A stretch of 64,000 bases of DNA, taken from positions 186,001 through 250,000 of the forward strand of contig NZ_FMAJ01000007.1 of the NCBI RefSeq assembly GCF_900094625.1, in the 5' to 3' direction. The notes beneath the pieces were generated by a model. It made no database searches. It had not been told where the DNA came from and was given only the letters and a program-made list of their open reading frames with translations. The DNA is from Rhizobium aethiopicum (GTDB taxonomy: Bacteria > Pseudomonadota > Alphaproteobacteria > Rhizobiales > Rhizobiaceae). Shown one piece after another: positions 29,429 to 40,870 of this stretch (its first letter is position 1; each line of letters starts with the position of its first letter). Position numbers and translations under genes: made by a program.

Positions 29429-30691
29429 ATGGTAGAAAAGCGTATTCAGCCACTTGCCCGCGATGCAATGGCCTATGTTCTGGCGGGCGGCAGGGGGAGC
29501 CGTCTCAAGGAACTCACCGACCGGCGTGCCAAGCCCGCCGTCTATTTCGGCGGCAAGGCCCGCATCATCGATTTTGCGCTGTCGAACGCGCTGAATTCGG
29601 GCATTCGCCGCATCGGCGTCGCGACGCAATACAAGGCGCATTCGCTGATCCGCCACATGCAGCGCGGCTGGAACTTCTTCCGCCCGGAGCGAAACGAAAG
29701 CTTCGACATCCTGCCCGCCTCGCAACGCGTTTCCGAGACGCAGTGGTATGAAGGCACCGCCGACGCCGTTTATCAGAACATCGATATTATCGAGGATTAC
29801 GGCGTCGAATACATGGTCATCCTCGCCGGCGACCATGTTTACAAGATGGACTATGAATACATGCTCCAGCAGCATGTCGATTCCGGCGCGGACGTGACGA
29901 TCGGCTGCCTGGAAGTGCCGCGCATGGAAGCGACCGGCTTCGGCGTCATGCATGTCAACGACAAGGATGAGATCTTCGCCTTCATCGAAAAGCCGGCCGA
30001 TCCGCCCGGAATTCCCGACAAGCCGGATTTCGCGCTCGCCTCGATGGGCATCTATGTCTTCCACACCAAATTCCTGCTCGATGCCTTGCGCCGGGACGCC
30101 GCCGACCCGACGTCGAGCCGGGATTTCGGCAAGGACATCATTCCCCATATCGTCAAAAACGGTAAGGCGGTCGCCCACCGCTTCGCCAAATCCTGCGTCC
30201 GTTCCGATTTTGAGCACGAGCCCTACTGGCGCGACGTCGGCACGATCGACGCCTACTGGCAGGCCAATATCGACCTGACGGCGATCGTGCCGGAGCTCGA
30301 TATCTACGACAAGTCCTGGCCGATCTGGACCTATGCCGAGATCACTCCGCCGGCGAAATTCGTCCATGACGACGAGGACCGCCGCGGCTCGGCCACCTCT
30401 TCCGTCGTCTCAGGCGACTGCATCATCTCCGGCGCCAGCCTCAACAAGAGCCTGCTCTTCACCGGCGTCAGAGCCAACTCCTTTTCCAAGCTGGAAGGGG
30501 CGGTCATCCTGCCGAACGTGAAGATCGGACGGCGGGCGCAGCTTAAGGACGTGGTGATCGACCACGGCGTCGTCATTCCGGAGGGCCTCGTCGTCGGCGA
30601 GGATGCCGAGCTCGACGCCAAGCGCTTCAGACGCACAGAAAGCGGCATCTGCCTGATCACGCAACCGATGATCGACAAGCTGGATATCTGA
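29429..30691 (+). CDS. glgC: Glucose-1-phosphate adenylyltransferase (ADP-glucose pyrophosphorylase)
   Basis: 420 residues. The N-terminal nucleotidyltransferase has the signature [21 protein letters not shown] with [13 protein letters not shown], the catalytic-site region [15 protein letters not shown], and the substrate loop FIEKP. A left-handed beta-helix at the C-terminus begins around residue 310 ([20 protein letters not shown]). Makes ADP-glucose, the regulated step of glycogen synthesis; rhizobial enzymes respond to pyruvate and fructose-6-phosphate. GGAGGAG precedes the ATG, 18 bases after glgB. Confidence 0.96.
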   Translation: MVEKRIQPLARDAMAYVLAGGRGSRLKELTDRRAKPAVYFGGKARIIDFALSNALNSGIRRIGVATQYKAHSLIRHMQRGWNFFRPERNESFDILPASQRVSETQWYEGTADAVYQNIDIIEDYGVEYMVILAGDHVYKMDYEYMLQQHVDSGADVTIGCLEVPRMEATGFGVMHVNDKDEIFAFIEKPADPPGIPDKPDFALASMGIYVFHTKFLLDALRRDAADPTSSRDFGKDIIPHIVKNGKAVAHRFAKSCVRSDFEHEPYWRDVGTIDAYWQANIDLTAIVPELDIYDKSWPIWTYAEITPPAKFVHDDEDRRGSATSSVVSGDCIISGASLNKSLLFTGVRANSFSKLEGAVILPNVKIGRRAQLKDVVIDHGVVIPEGLVVGEDAELDAKRFRRTESGICLITQPMIDKLDI

Positions 30692-30694
30692 CTT

Positions 30695-32137
30695 ATGAAA
30701 GTTCTTTCGGTTTCGTCCGAAGTCTTCCCTCTGATCAAGACAGGGGGCCTGGCCGATGTATCAGGCGCCCTGCCAATTGCCCTCAACGCCTTCGGGATAG
30801 AGACCAAGACCCTTCTGCCCGGCTATCCCGCCGTCATGAAGGTCATTCGCAACCCCGTCGCCAGGCTTGAATTGCCCGACCTGCTCGGCGAGCGGGCGAC
30901 AGTGCTGGAGGTTCAGCACGAGGGCCTGGATCTGCTGGTTCTCGATGCACCTGCCTACTACGACAGGCCGGGTGGCCCCTATCTCGATCCGCTCGGCAAG
31001 GATCACCCCGACAATTGGCGCCGTTTCGCCGCTCTGTCGCTCGCCGCCTCCGAGATCGCCGCCGGCCTGCTGCCCGGCTGGCGGCCGGATCTGGTCCACA
31101 CGCACGATTGGCAGGCAGCGCTGACGTCGGTCTACATGCGCTATTATCCGACGCCGGAACTGCCGAGCGTCCTGACGATCCACAACATCGCCTTCCAGGG
31201 CCAATTCGGCTCCGACATTTTTGCCGGCCTGCGCCTGCCCGACCATGCCTTCGCCGTCAACGGCATCGAATATTACGGCACCGTCGGTTTCCTCAAGGGC
31301 GGCCTGCAGACCGCCCATGCGGTCACAACAGTCAGCCCCACCTATGCCGATGAGATCCTGACACCGGAATTCGGCATGGGGCTCGAAGGCGTCATCGCCA
31401 CGCGCATCGACCATTTGCATGGCATCGTCAACGGCATCGACACCGATATCTGGAACCCGGCGACCGATCCCGTCGTCCACACCCATTATGGCCCGACAAC
31501 GCTGAAGAACCGCGAGGAAAACCGCCGCTCGATTGCCGAGTTCTTTCATCTCGACGATGACGATGCCCCGATCTTCTGCGTAATCAGCCGCCTCACCTGG
31601 CAGAAGGGCATGGATATTGTCGCCAATGTCGCCGACCAGATCGTCGCCATGGGCGGCAAGCTCGTCGTGCTCGGCTCCGGCGAAGCCGCGCTTGAAGGCG
31701 CGCTGCTCGCCTCCGCCAGCCGCCACCCGGGCCGGATCGGCGTCTCGATCGGCTATAACGAGCCGATGTCGCATCTGATGCAGGCCGGCTGCGACGCCAT
31801 CATCATCCCGTCGCGCTTCGAACCCTGCGGGCTGACCCAGCTTTACGGGCTGCGCTACGGCTGCGTGCCGATCGTCGCCCGCACCGGCGGCCTAAACGAC
31901 ACGGTGATCGACGCCAATCATGCCGCACTTGCGGCCAAAGTGGCAACGGGCATACAATTCTCACCCGTGACGGAAACCGGCATGCTACAGGCAATCCGCC
32001 GTGCAATGCATTTTTACGCGGACCGAAAACTCTGGACCCAATTGCAAAAGCAGGGCATGAAATCGGATGTCTCCTGGGAGAAGAGCGCCGAACGCTACGC
32101 TGCCCTCTATTCAAGCCTCGTCTCGAAAGGCATGTGA
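30695..32137 (+). CDS. glgA: Glycogen synthase (ADP-glucose-type, GT5)
   Basis: 480 residues. The ADP-glucose-binding [13 protein letters not shown] motif is at residues 15-27; the C-terminal Rossmann half has [12 protein letters not shown], and the retaining-GT motif [18 protein letters not shown] with the catalytic glutamate. Extends alpha-1,4 glucan from ADP-glucose made by GlgC. Starts 3 bases after glgC stop. Confidence 0.96.
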   Translation: MKVLSVSSEVFPLIKTGGLADVSGALPIALNAFGIETKTLLPGYPAVMKVIRNPVARLELPDLLGERATVLEVQHEGLDLLVLDAPAYYDRPGGPYLDPLGKDHPDNWRRFAALSLAASEIAAGLLPGWRPDLVHTHDWQAALTSVYMRYYPTPELPSVLTIHNIAFQGQFGSDIFAGLRLPDHAFAVNGIEYYGTVGFLKGGLQTAHAVTTVSPTYADEILTPEFGMGLEGVIATRIDHLHGIVNGIDTDIWNPATDPVVHTHYGPTTLKNREENRRSIAEFFHLDDDDAPIFCVISRLTWQKGMDIVANVADQIVAMGGKLVVLGSGEAALEGALLASASRHPGRIGVSIGYNEPMSHLMQAGCDAIIIPSRFEPCGLTQLYGLRYGCVPIVARTGGLNDTVIDANHAALAAKVATGIQFSPVTETGMLQAIRRAMHFYADRKLWTQLQKQGMKSDVSWEKSAERYAALYSSLVSKGM

Positions 32138-32142
32138 CCTAA

Positions 32143-33774
<1,632 letters not shown>

Positions 33775-33787
33775 TCCGGAGGGGACC

Positions 33788-35767
33788 ATGCGGGGAGAAA
33801 GTTCGGCTCGAGGCGGCGCGACCGTCTTCGAAACCGGCGTCGAATTTGCCGTGTGGTCGCAAAATGCCGCACAGCTCGAACTCTGCCTCTTCGAAGATGA
33901 CGGCAATCGGGAATTCGCGCGCCTGCCGATGGCGCGTGATGGCAACCACATTCATCGCCTCTTCGTCGACCGGCTGAAACAAGGCGCGCGCTACGGCTAT
34001 CGCGCCGACGGTATCTACGCGCCCGACAACGGCCTCTGGTTCGATCGTTCCAAGCTGCTACTCGACCCCTACGCCAAGGAGATCGACCGGCCGTTCCGCT
34101 ATGATCCCCGCCTCGGCATCTACGGCGAAGACAACCAGGATCTGATGCCGAAGGCGATCGTCACCGCCGATACCCGCGCCGCCGTCGCCAAGCCGCTCTT
34201 CACACCGGGCGGCTTCATTTACGAGGTCGCGGTGCGGCCCTTCACCATTCTTCACCCCGATGTGCCGGCGGTCGAGCGCGGCACGGTCGCCGCCCTTGCC
34301 CATCCCTCCGTCATCGCGCATCTGAAGCGGATCGGTGTCGATGCCGTCGAACTGATGCCGATCACCGCCTGGATCGATGAGCGCCACCTGCCGCAACTCG
34401 GCCTCACCAACGGCTGGGGGTACAATCCCGTCGGCTTGATGGCGCTTGATCCCAGGATTGTCCCCGGCGGCATGGCGGAACTGCGCAGGACGGTCGCCGC
34501 TCTCCATGCTGAAGGCATCGCCGTCATCCTTGATCTCGTCTTCAACCATACCGGTGAGAGCGACCGCTATGGTGCGACACTGTCGCTGCGCGGCCTCGAC
34601 AACCTGCATTATTACCGCCACGCTCAAAACAGCCCTGGCGAACTGATAAACGACACGGGCACCGGCAACACGCTTGCCTGTGACCACCCGGAGGTAAGGC
34701 GCCTCATCGTCGACAGTCTGCGCCATTTCGTGCTCAACGCCGGAGTCGACGGCTTTCGCTTCGATCTCGCCCCGGTGCTCGGCCGCACCGCGACCGGCTT
34801 CGCGCGCGATGGGGGAACGCTTGCGGCGATCTTGGCCGACAACGTGCTTGCCGATCGGATCATGATCGCCGAGCCCTGGGACATCGGCCCGGGTGGCTAC
34901 CAGCTCGGCAATTTCCCGCCGCCCTTCCTCGAATGGAACGACAGGGTGCGCGACGATCTGCGCTGCTACTGGCGCGGCGACCAGCGGAAAACCGGTTCGC
35001 TCGCAACCGCACTCGCCGGCTCCTCCGATATTTTCTCCCGCAACGACGGCAAAGAGACGCGCAGCGTCAATTTCCTCGCCGCCCATGACGGCTTCACGCT
35101 GATCGACCTCGTCTCCTATGCCGGCAAGCACAATGACGCCAACGGCGAGCACAATCGGGATGGCCACAACGAAAACCACTCCTGGAACAACGGCGTCGAA
35201 GGGGAGACCCTCTATCCCAGTATCCGCAAGCGCCGGATAAACGACGTGATGGCGCTGATATCGACGCTCTTTGCCACCCGCGGCAGCATCATGCTGACAG
35301 CGGGTGACGAAGGCGGCCGCAGCCAACGTGGCAACAACAACGCCTATTGCCAAGACAATGAGATCACCTGGCTGGACTGGAAGGCGCTGAACGACGACCT
35401 CGTCGCCCATACTGCCTTTGTCGCGGGGCTCCGCCGCCGCTTCACCATCTTTTCCGAAACGGGCTTTCTGTCAGGAAACGGCGACGTCGAATGGATTTCG
35501 CTTTCCGGCGAACCGATGACCGTTGCGGAATGGGAGACGCCGTCGCTCTCGACCCTCGGCATGCTGCTCGCCACAGGAGATCGAGCCTCGCGCGGCAGAA
35601 AGACCCGGCTTGCCGTGCTCTTCAATCGTTCGGAGAGCCGCCAGCTCTTTACGCTCCCGTCGGAGGGCGAACCGGCCTGGCGACAACTAACGCCGGACGG
35701 AGCGAAGAAGGCCGGCGCCCGCGTGACCGTCGAGCCACGCTCCGTCGCCTTTTTCATAGAAAAATGA
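33788..35767 (+). CDS. glgX: Glycogen debranching enzyme GlgX
   Basis: 659 residues. CBM48-like N-terminus (GVEFAVWSQNAAQLELCLFEDDG), then a GH13 barrel with DLVFNHTGE, GVDGFRFDLAPVLGR (nucleophile aspartate), the acid/base region DRIMIAEPWDIGPGGYQLGNFPP and FLAAHDGFTL. Hydrolyses alpha-1,6 branches of phosphorylase-limit dextrin. GGAGGGG lies before the ATG, 13 bases after pgm; last gene of the glycogen operon. Confidence 0.94.
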   Translation: MRGESSARGGATVFETGVEFAVWSQNAAQLELCLFEDDGNREFARLPMARDGNHIHRLFVDRLKQGARYGYRADGIYAPDNGLWFDRSKLLLDPYAKEIDRPFRYDPRLGIYGEDNQDLMPKAIVTADTRAAVAKPLFTPGGFIYEVAVRPFTILHPDVPAVERGTVAALAHPSVIAHLKRIGVDAVELMPITAWIDERHLPQLGLTNGWGYNPVGLMALDPRIVPGGMAELRRTVAALHAEGIAVILDLVFNHTGESDRYGATLSLRGLDNLHYYRHAQNSPGELINDTGTGNTLACDHPEVRRLIVDSLRHFVLNAGVDGFRFDLAPVLGRTATGFARDGGTLAAILADNVLADRIMIAEPWDIGPGGYQLGNFPPPFLEWNDRVRDDLRCYWRGDQRKTGSLATALAGSSDIFSRNDGKETRSVNFLAAHDGFTLIDLVSYAGKHNDANGEHNRDGHNENHSWNNGVEGETLYPSIRKRRINDVMALISTLFATRGSIMLTAGDEGGRSQRGNNNAYCQDNEITWLDWKALNDDLVAHTAFVAGLRRRFTIFSETGFLSGNGDVEWISLSGEPMTVAEWETPSLSTLGMLLATGDRASRGRKTRLAVLFNRSESRQLFTLPSEGEPAWRQLTPDGAKKAGARVTVEPRSVAFFIEK

Positions 35768-35856
35768 CTGCCTCCCTCCACTCACGCAAATCCTTGTCGC
35801 AATCGTCATAAATGCACGATAAGGCTTGGCCCGGCGGCTTTTCTCACGAGGAATTC

Positions 35857-36342
35857 ATGGTCACGGAAATTTCACTCGCCGACGTGCGGGGATTGATCGG
35901 CATGGAAACGGGCCTGTCGGATTGGATCACTGTCGATCAGACGATGATCGACTCCTTTGCGGGGGCGACCGACGACCATCAGTTCATTCATGTCGATCCC
36001 AAGCGCGCGGCGGAAAGCCCCTTCGGCGGCACCATCGCCCACGGATTCCTTACGCTGTCTCTGCTGTCGGCGATGAACTACAACTGCCTGCCGAAAGTGC
36101 GCGAGCAGACAATGGGCATCAACTACGGCTTTGATCGCGTTCGCTTTATGACGCCGGTCAAGAGCGGAGCCCGTGTGCGCGGCCGCTTCCTGCTTTCCGA
36201 CGCCCGCTTTCGTGGCGGCGGCATGCTGATGACCACCTACGACGTGACGATCGAAATCGAAAACGAGAAGAAGCCGGCGTTGACGGCACGATGGATCACC
36301 ATCATCCAGTTCGACCCGAAGGACCGCCCGGAAGACGCTTAG
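35857..36342 (+). CDS. MaoC-like dehydratase / (R)-specific enoyl-CoA hydratase, NodN-like
   Basis: 161 residues of a hot-dog fold. The hydratase motif is present as TDDHQFIHVDPKRAAESPFGGTIAHGFLTLSLL, with the catalytic aspartate and histidine. The family includes PhaJ-type enoyl-CoA hydratases and rhizobial NodN. Which CoA-thioester it hydrates is unknown. The ATG at 35857 follows GAGGAA; an in-frame ATG at 35812 is preceded by a poor site. It stands 89 bp after glgX and may be read through from that operon. A 9-bp hairpin follows at 36423. Confidence 0.82.
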   Translation: MVTEISLADVRGLIGMETGLSDWITVDQTMIDSFAGATDDHQFIHVDPKRAAESPFGGTIAHGFLTLSLLSAMNYNCLPKVREQTMGINYGFDRVRFMTPVKSGARVRGRFLLSDARFRGGGMLMTTYDVTIEIENEKKPALTARWITIIQFDPKDRPEDA

Positions 36343-36422
36343 GCCAGCGCCGCTTCCTTGGCCACCCCGACTGATGAACGCTTCGCCCCATCCAGCATGG
36401 ATGCCACAGATCCATACGAAAT

Positions 36423-36447
36423 GGGCCGCAACTGTCATTTGCGGCCC
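36423..36447. terminator. Hairpin between convergent MaoC and MFS genes
   Basis: GGGCCGCAA / TTGCGGCCC, a perfect 9-bp stem with a 7-base loop, between converging transcription units. T-runs are weak on both sides. Confidence 0.55.
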
Positions 36448-36475
36448 TGAAAATCTCATCTGGTTCTAGTCTGGT

Positions 36476-37726
36476 CTAGCGGTCTGATTTCCCAGGCATC
36501 AGCAACAGTAGACCACTTACGATCAGTGCGCCCGCATAGACAACCAGACCCGGCGCGTAGCTTTCATAATGGGCACGGCTGAGGGGAAGCAGTGTTGCGC
36601 CAAGAGCGGCACCAAACTGGAATACCGCGAATATGGTGCCATAAACCCGCCCGAAGGCAGTGAGCCCGAAGCTCCTTTTGATGATGTAACTCAGCACATC
36701 GAATTCCGCGCCGTAGACCATACCAATTAGGATGGCGCAAAGATAGACGAGTGCTCCGGCCGGACCCAAGGCATAGAGCAGACAGGCCGCCGCACCGCCG
36801 ATGCAGACGGCACTCATCAGGCGCTTGGCGGAGACATAATCCAGGAGAACGCCCGTCAGAAACCGGCCGACCAGCACCGCAAGACCAAAGACGGCCTGCA
36901 CGAATGCGGCCTGCTGCGGTGTCGCCCCGCCATCGATCAGAAGCGAGATCTGGTTGGTGACAAGACCGGTGTTGACGAACCCCAGCAGGAAGAAGGCAAC
37001 CGTCAAGGTGACGAAGCTCTGCGTCCTGATCAGGCTCTTGAATTCTTCGTTCTTCTGCCGAGCAAACGCAGCGCCGGCGCGGGTAGGACGGACGTCCGGC
37101 GATTCAAACAGAAACAGGGCATTGATCGGCAGCACGATCAGCAGAACGATGATACCCAGGCTGACATAGGCCCACTGAACGGAGCCGTTCAGGATGATGT
37201 AGGTGAGAATGGGGGGCAACATGGCGGCGCCAAGCCCAATGCCGCCATTGGCAACGCCGATCGCAAGCCCCAGCCGCCGTTCGAACCAGGTCGAGACAAC
37301 GCGGAGATAGGAAACCGGCCAAAGACCTATGGCAAGCAGCGGCAACAAGCCATACATGATGTAGAAGCTGCTGATATTGCTGCTGAGGAAATACATGCCG
37401 CCGAGACCAAGCGCAAAGGCGAGGCAGGACGACAAAACTATGGGCCGCGCGCCGAAGCGGTCGATCAGATAGCCCTGTATGGGCGAAACGACCATGATCA
37501 TCAGCGAGACGATAGTTGCGGCGAAAAGGATGGAAGGTTTCGACCATCCGAACGTCTTAGACAAGGGTTCGACGAAAACCCCGAAGACGAAGAGCAGGAA
37601 TGTGCTTGGCCCGAAAACCAGCCCTACCGTGGCCGCGAAGGTTGCGCCGATCGCGGGTCGGTTGGATGCGTTGAGCATGGTGGACGGCCTTTGATCAGCC
37701 GCGGCTGCGACAGCATTGTCGGTCAT
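36476..37726 (-). CDS. Major facilitator superfamily transporter of the catabolic operon
   Basis: 416 residues with 12 predicted membrane segments and a central loop near residues 195-215 (RPTRAGAAFARQKNEEF). The loop between helices 2 and 3 has GYLIDRFGARPIVL, the MFS motif A region. It resembles oxalate/formate- or monocarboxylate-type MFS porters. As the last gene of the dioxygenase operon it probably imports the substrate (an aromatic acid or N-heterocycle); that role is inferred. GGAGGAAATGAT precedes the chosen ATG; the longer frame to 37756 is not needed. There is an 80-bp gap from the preceding hydrolase gene. Confidence 0.8.
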   Translation of the reverse strand: MTDNAVAAAADQRPSTMLNASNRPAIGATFAATVGLVFGPSTFLLFVFGVFVEPLSKTFGWSKPSILFAATIVSLMIMVVSPIQGYLIDRFGARPIVLSSCLAFALGLGGMYFLSSNISSFYIMYGLLPLLAIGLWPVSYLRVVSTWFERRLGLAIGVANGGIGLGAAMLPPILTYIILNGSVQWAYVSLGIIVLLIVLPINALFLFESPDVRPTRAGAAFARQKNEEFKSLIRTQSFVTLTVAFFLLGFVNTGLVTNQISLLIDGGATPQQAAFVQAVFGLAVLVGRFLTGVLLDYVSAKRLMSAVCIGGAAACLLYALGPAGALVYLCAILIGMVYGAEFDVLSYIIKRSFGLTAFGRVYGTIFAVFQFGAALGATLLPLSRAHYESYAPGLVVYAGALIVSGLLLLMPGKSDR

Positions 37727-37806
37727 ATCATTTCCTCCGGATGACCATGGATACATGCATGAACCAAGCCGGACCAGCAGGCCGGCCTATATTGGAAATC
37801 CGCGGC

Positions 37807-38583
37807 TCAGCCTCCCGTCACCGAGCGCTGCAGAAGTGCGTTCACCGCCTGCGACCGCTCGAAAAGCGGGATGTGGGCGGCGCCCTCGATGATCTCAAAG
37901 CGCGCCCCGGCAATTGCCTCGGCCAAGGCCCGGCCGGCCTGCGGCGGCGTTGCCTCGTCATGCTCTCCCACTGCAACCGTCACCGGCATGGTGAGGCTTG
38001 CCGCGGAGTGGCGACAATCAGCCACCGCCAGTGCATCGCAACCGGCGGCATAGCCTTCCGATGGTGTGCGGGCGAGCATGGTTGCGAGGCCCCGTCCCTC
38101 GTCGCTTTGCCTGCCTTGTGGCGTTGTCCATCGCGACAGGACCGCCTCCTCGATGGCGGCAATGCCCACGGCGCGCACTTTAGCGGCACGATCCTTCCAC
38201 ATCTGTGGAGCGAGGCTGACAATGTTCGAATCCAGCAATGTCAGGGACCGCACCTGCTCCGGCAAGGTCGCCGCCGCGCATTGTGCCACCAGGCCGCCAA
38301 TCGATATGCCCGCCAGGTGGAATGTCGTCACACCAAGCGCCGCCAACATGGCGACGACATCCTCCGCCAGGACCTCCACCGTCACCGGCGTCCGCGAAAC
38401 TTCGCTGAGGCCATGACCTCGGAAATCGGGACAGATGACGAAATGCGTCTGGCTGAAGGCCCTGACCTGGCGCTCCCACACTGCGTGCGAGGTTCCGAGC
38501 GAATGCAGCAGAACCAGCGCCGGGTCCTTTTCAGAACCGTAAAGCGCCACATGCAGACCATGATCGTCGATATTGAGGAACAT
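37807..38583 (-). CDS. Alpha/beta hydrolase, 3-oxoadipate enol-lactonase (PcaD)-like
   Basis: 258 residues. Nucleophile elbow GISIGG with the serine near residue 94, the acid in VGEHDEATPP, and the histidine in GAAHIPLFE complete the catalytic triad. The opening VLLHSLGTSHAVW and FRGHGLS segments match the PcaD branch of the superfamily. In this operon it may hydrolyse a lactone or ring-cleavage product; PcaD identity itself is uncertain because no other pca genes are present. Starts 3 bases after the FAD monooxygenase. Confidence 0.78.
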   Translation of the reverse strand: MFLNIDDHGLHVALYGSEKDPALVLLHSLGTSHAVWERQVRAFSQTHFVICPDFRGHGLSEVSRTPVTVEVLAEDVVAMLAALGVTTFHLAGISIGGLVAQCAAATLPEQVRSLTLLDSNIVSLAPQMWKDRAAKVRAVGIAAIEEAVLSRWTTPQGRQSDEGRGLATMLARTPSEGYAAGCDALAVADCRHSAASLTMPVTVAVGEHDEATPPQAGRALAEAIAGARFEIIEGAAHIPLFERSQAVNALLQRSVTGG

Positions 38584-38586
38584 GGA

Positions 38587-39711
38587 TCAGAACTCCTCGC
38601 TGAGAGCGGCCAGCGCTTTTTCCACGATCGCCGTCTGCGCCTGCGGTGCCGCCCGTTCCCGCTCCAGCCGGCTGATTTCGAGCGAGGAATCCACGACCAG
38701 CTTGCAGCGATCGTACCGGCGACGCATGAAGCTTTGCAGCGCCGTCGGCACATACATGTTCCGGGCCATTTCCTCGCCCAGCACAAGCCCGTCCTCGATG
38801 CCCATGCCGGCACCCGAAGCGAGCTGCGGCGTGGTGGCATGGGCCGCATCGCCGATCAGCACCGTATTGGCACGAACCCAGCTTTCACCCGCCAGAACCG
38901 TTTCCAGCGGACGGCAGATGATGTTCGACCCGGCGGTTAGCCCTTGCGCGATCTCCTTCAATACACCGCCATAGTCGTGCAGAAGCTCACGCAGAACCTC
39001 ATGCTGGTTTGCCTCCTCGCGCCAGACCGGCTCCGGCTGCGCTTCCAGATAGAACATGTACATCTGGTCCGGCGCGACCGGGTTTAGACCGACTTTGGCG
39101 GGTCCGCCGAGGAAGAAGGTGCGGCGCCGGATTTCCGGGTGTCGCGCCATCATCAGCCGCCAGCACATCTGGCCTGCGTAGCGGGGAGCGGGCGCCTCGG
39201 CAAACATCTGCTGCCGGGTACGCGAGTAGATGCCATCGGCCCCGACGACGAGATCATAGACGGTGCTCTCACCCTTACTGAAGTGCACATGCGCCAGATC
39301 GCCCTGCCAGTCGATTTCCTCGACCGTCACCCCGAGCCTGATTTCCGGCGCAAGCGCGAGGAGCCGCTCGGACATGATGCCGTGCAGGACCGGCCGCAGA
39401 ATGCCGCCTGCGCTTGGTATGGCACCAAGCGCCTCGCCGCGGGTATCGAGTTGGAAGAGTGGCTTGCCCTCCGCCGAGCAGATATCGATGCCGTCGGCAG
39501 CATAACCGCGCTCCAGCACGGCCTCCAGAATGCCGAGCCGCCCCATGGCGCGAAGCGTCGGGCCGGTGATGGTGATGCCAGCCCCATAGACCCGCCATTG
39601 CGGGTCCTGATCGCAGAGATGAACGTCAAGCCCGGCTTCGCGAAGGGAGATGGCGGCTGCCATGCCGGCAATGCCGCCGCCGATGACGAGAGCCTTGCGC
39701 CTGTCACCCAT
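38587..39711 (-). CDS. FAD-dependent aromatic monooxygenase
   Basis: 374 residues of a single-component flavoprotein hydroxylase. FAD-binding GxGxxG as VIGGGIAGMAAAISLREAG at residues 9-27, the DG motif in LVVGADGIYSRTR, and the GD motif in VLIGDAAHATTPQLASGAGMG are all seen. This is the salicylate/6-hydroxynicotinate hydroxylase-like class, using NAD(P)H and oxygen. It would hydroxylate the substrate to a dihydroxylated ring suitable for LigB. The ATG at 39711 overlaps the dioxygenase stop by 8 bases; the longer open frame to 39918 overlaps it fully and is rejected. Confidence 0.85.
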   Translation of the reverse strand: MGDRRKALVIGGGIAGMAAAISLREAGLDVHLCDQDPQWRVYGAGITITGPTLRAMGRLGILEAVLERGYAADGIDICSAEGKPLFQLDTRGEALGAIPSAGGILRPVLHGIMSERLLALAPEIRLGVTVEEIDWQGDLAHVHFSKGESTVYDLVVGADGIYSRTRQQMFAEAPAPRYAGQMCWRLMMARHPEIRRRTFFLGGPAKVGLNPVAPDQMYMFYLEAQPEPVWREEANQHEVLRELLHDYGGVLKEIAQGLTAGSNIICRPLETVLAGESWVRANTVLIGDAAHATTPQLASGAGMGIEDGLVLGEEMARNMYVPTALQSFMRRRYDRCKLVVDSSLEISRLERERAAPQAQTAIVEKALAALSEEF

Positions 39712-40555
39712 GGCTGACCGCCGCTGCCAGTTCGCTCTTGCCGAAATGGCCGATGCCGATTCCAGTATACCAGTCATTGACGGCCCGGTAATAGGCCCGG
39801 CGGAACGGCAATCCGTCAGCAGCGCCCATGGCCGCCATCCACATACGGATTTCCTCGGCGCCGTTGCCGGCGGTATGCACCTGCTCCGAGGCATATTGGA
39901 TAACCGCATCGGGATCACCTGCTTCGAAAAATTTCAGCAGAGTCTCGTCGAAATCGCGGTTCACCATGCCCATGCGCGGTGTCGCGATGTCATGGCTAAT
40001 TCCGCCGGTGGCAAGGATTGCCACGCGCTTGACGCCGTCGTAGCGACGGATGGCGTCGCCCAGGAACTTGCCGAACTGATAGCAGCGCCGCATGGTGGGC
40101 ATGGGTGGCTGGACGCAGTTGAACAGGATCGGCACGATCGGCAGGTTCGGGTCGAGGCCCGCAAGCTCCAGCGGTGTCAGCGAGCCGTGATCGAGCACCA
40201 TTTCCATGGAGAAGCTCGGGTCGAAATCGGCCTTCAGCGCTTCCTGCAGCAGATAGGAACCAAAGGCTTGATGGCCGGTAAAGACGCGGCGCTTCGCCTT
40301 CAGCCAATGTTCGACGGGGCTTTCATAGCTTTCGCCGACACCGATGCAGAGGGCTGGAAAATTGTCGAGAAAGAAGTTGTGCAGGTGATCGTTGGAGAGG
40401 ACCACCAGCGCATCCGGCTGGCCCGCCTCGAAGTCGCGGCCCATGGCCTCGTAAGCGCCGAAGATTTCCGTGCGCAGTTCCGCCGGGATACGGTCGGGAA
40501 AATTCAGCATCACCGGCGTGTGGCTTGCCGTATAGATTCCGGTTAATTCAGCCAT
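39704..40555 (-). CDS. Class III extradiol ring-cleavage dioxygenase, LigB-like catalytic subunit
   Basis: 283 residues. Iron ligands are in the expected places: H12 in TASHTPVML, H57/H59 in LSNDHLHNFF, and a glutamate at E234/E235 in NGAEEIRMW. The catalytic-base histidine is H188 in GGISHD. It is the catalytic half of a LigAB-type enzyme that opens a ring next to vicinal hydroxyls using Fe(II) and oxygen. Substrate could be a protocatechuate- or gallate-like acid or a dihydroxypyridine. It overlaps the LigA-like gene by 13 bases and the monooxygenase gene by 8. Confidence 0.85.
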   Translation of the reverse strand: MAELTGIYTASHTPVMLNFPDRIPAELRTEIFGAYEAMGRDFEAGQPDALVVLSNDHLHNFFLDNFPALCIGVGESYESPVEHWLKAKRRVFTGHQAFGSYLLQEALKADFDPSFSMEMVLDHGSLTPLELAGLDPNLPIVPILFNCVQPPMPTMRRCYQFGKFLGDAIRRYDGVKRVAILATGGISHDIATPRMGMVNRDFDETLLKFFEAGDPDAVIQYASEQVHTAGNGAEEIRMWMAAMGAADGLPFRRAYYRAVNDWYTGIGIGHFGKSELAAAVSHG

Positions 40556-40854
40556 TTGTCGTCTCCTTCTTTCATCAGGCTGCGCAGTGCCGCAAGCGAT
40601 ACGTCTTCGGGAATGCGCACGCCGATGCAGTGGGCGCGCAACAGGTAGGGGTTCACGCCGGCCTCGTAGAGACCGGCCACGTCATTGCCGCTGATCATCT
40701 CGGCCATCTCGGGGCTTAGCTTGAAGCGCGCCAGATAGGCCGCCTTGTTCTGATTATAGGCCGCAAGATCATCCGGCTTGTGGTGGAGTTCATAGAGAAC
40801 CTTATCGAGAAGATAGGCCTCCGTGGTGGGCATCATCAGCCGCCAATTGCTCAT
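40543..40854 (-). CDS. LigA-like small subunit of extradiol dioxygenase
   Basis: 103 residues, helical, matching the small LigA subunit that caps the active site in LigAB-type dioxygenases. YLLDKVLYELHHKP and LARFKLSPEMAEMISGNDVAGLYEAG are the familiar parts, ending DKWLN. In gallate dioxygenases this domain is fused to the catalytic chain; here it is separate and directly upstream. Starts 16 bases after the hydrolase gene. Confidence 0.82.
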   Translation of the reverse strand: MSNWRLMMPTTEAYLLDKVLYELHHKPDDLAAYNQNKAAYLARFKLSPEMAEMISGNDVAGLYEAGVNPYLLRAHCIGVRIPEDVSLAALRSLMKEGDDKWLN

Positions 40855-40870
40855 GGCGAAATCCTTTCCG

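Noticed and set aside
37807..38583. Genuine PcaD in a protocatechuate ortho-pathway operon
   Set aside because: No pcaGH, pcaB or pcaC beside it; the operon carries a meta-cleavage (LigAB) dioxygenase instead.
38587..39918. Monooxygenase start at 39918
   Set aside because: Would overlap the LigB gene by more than 200 bases; the ATG at 39711 starts directly before the GxGxxG motif.
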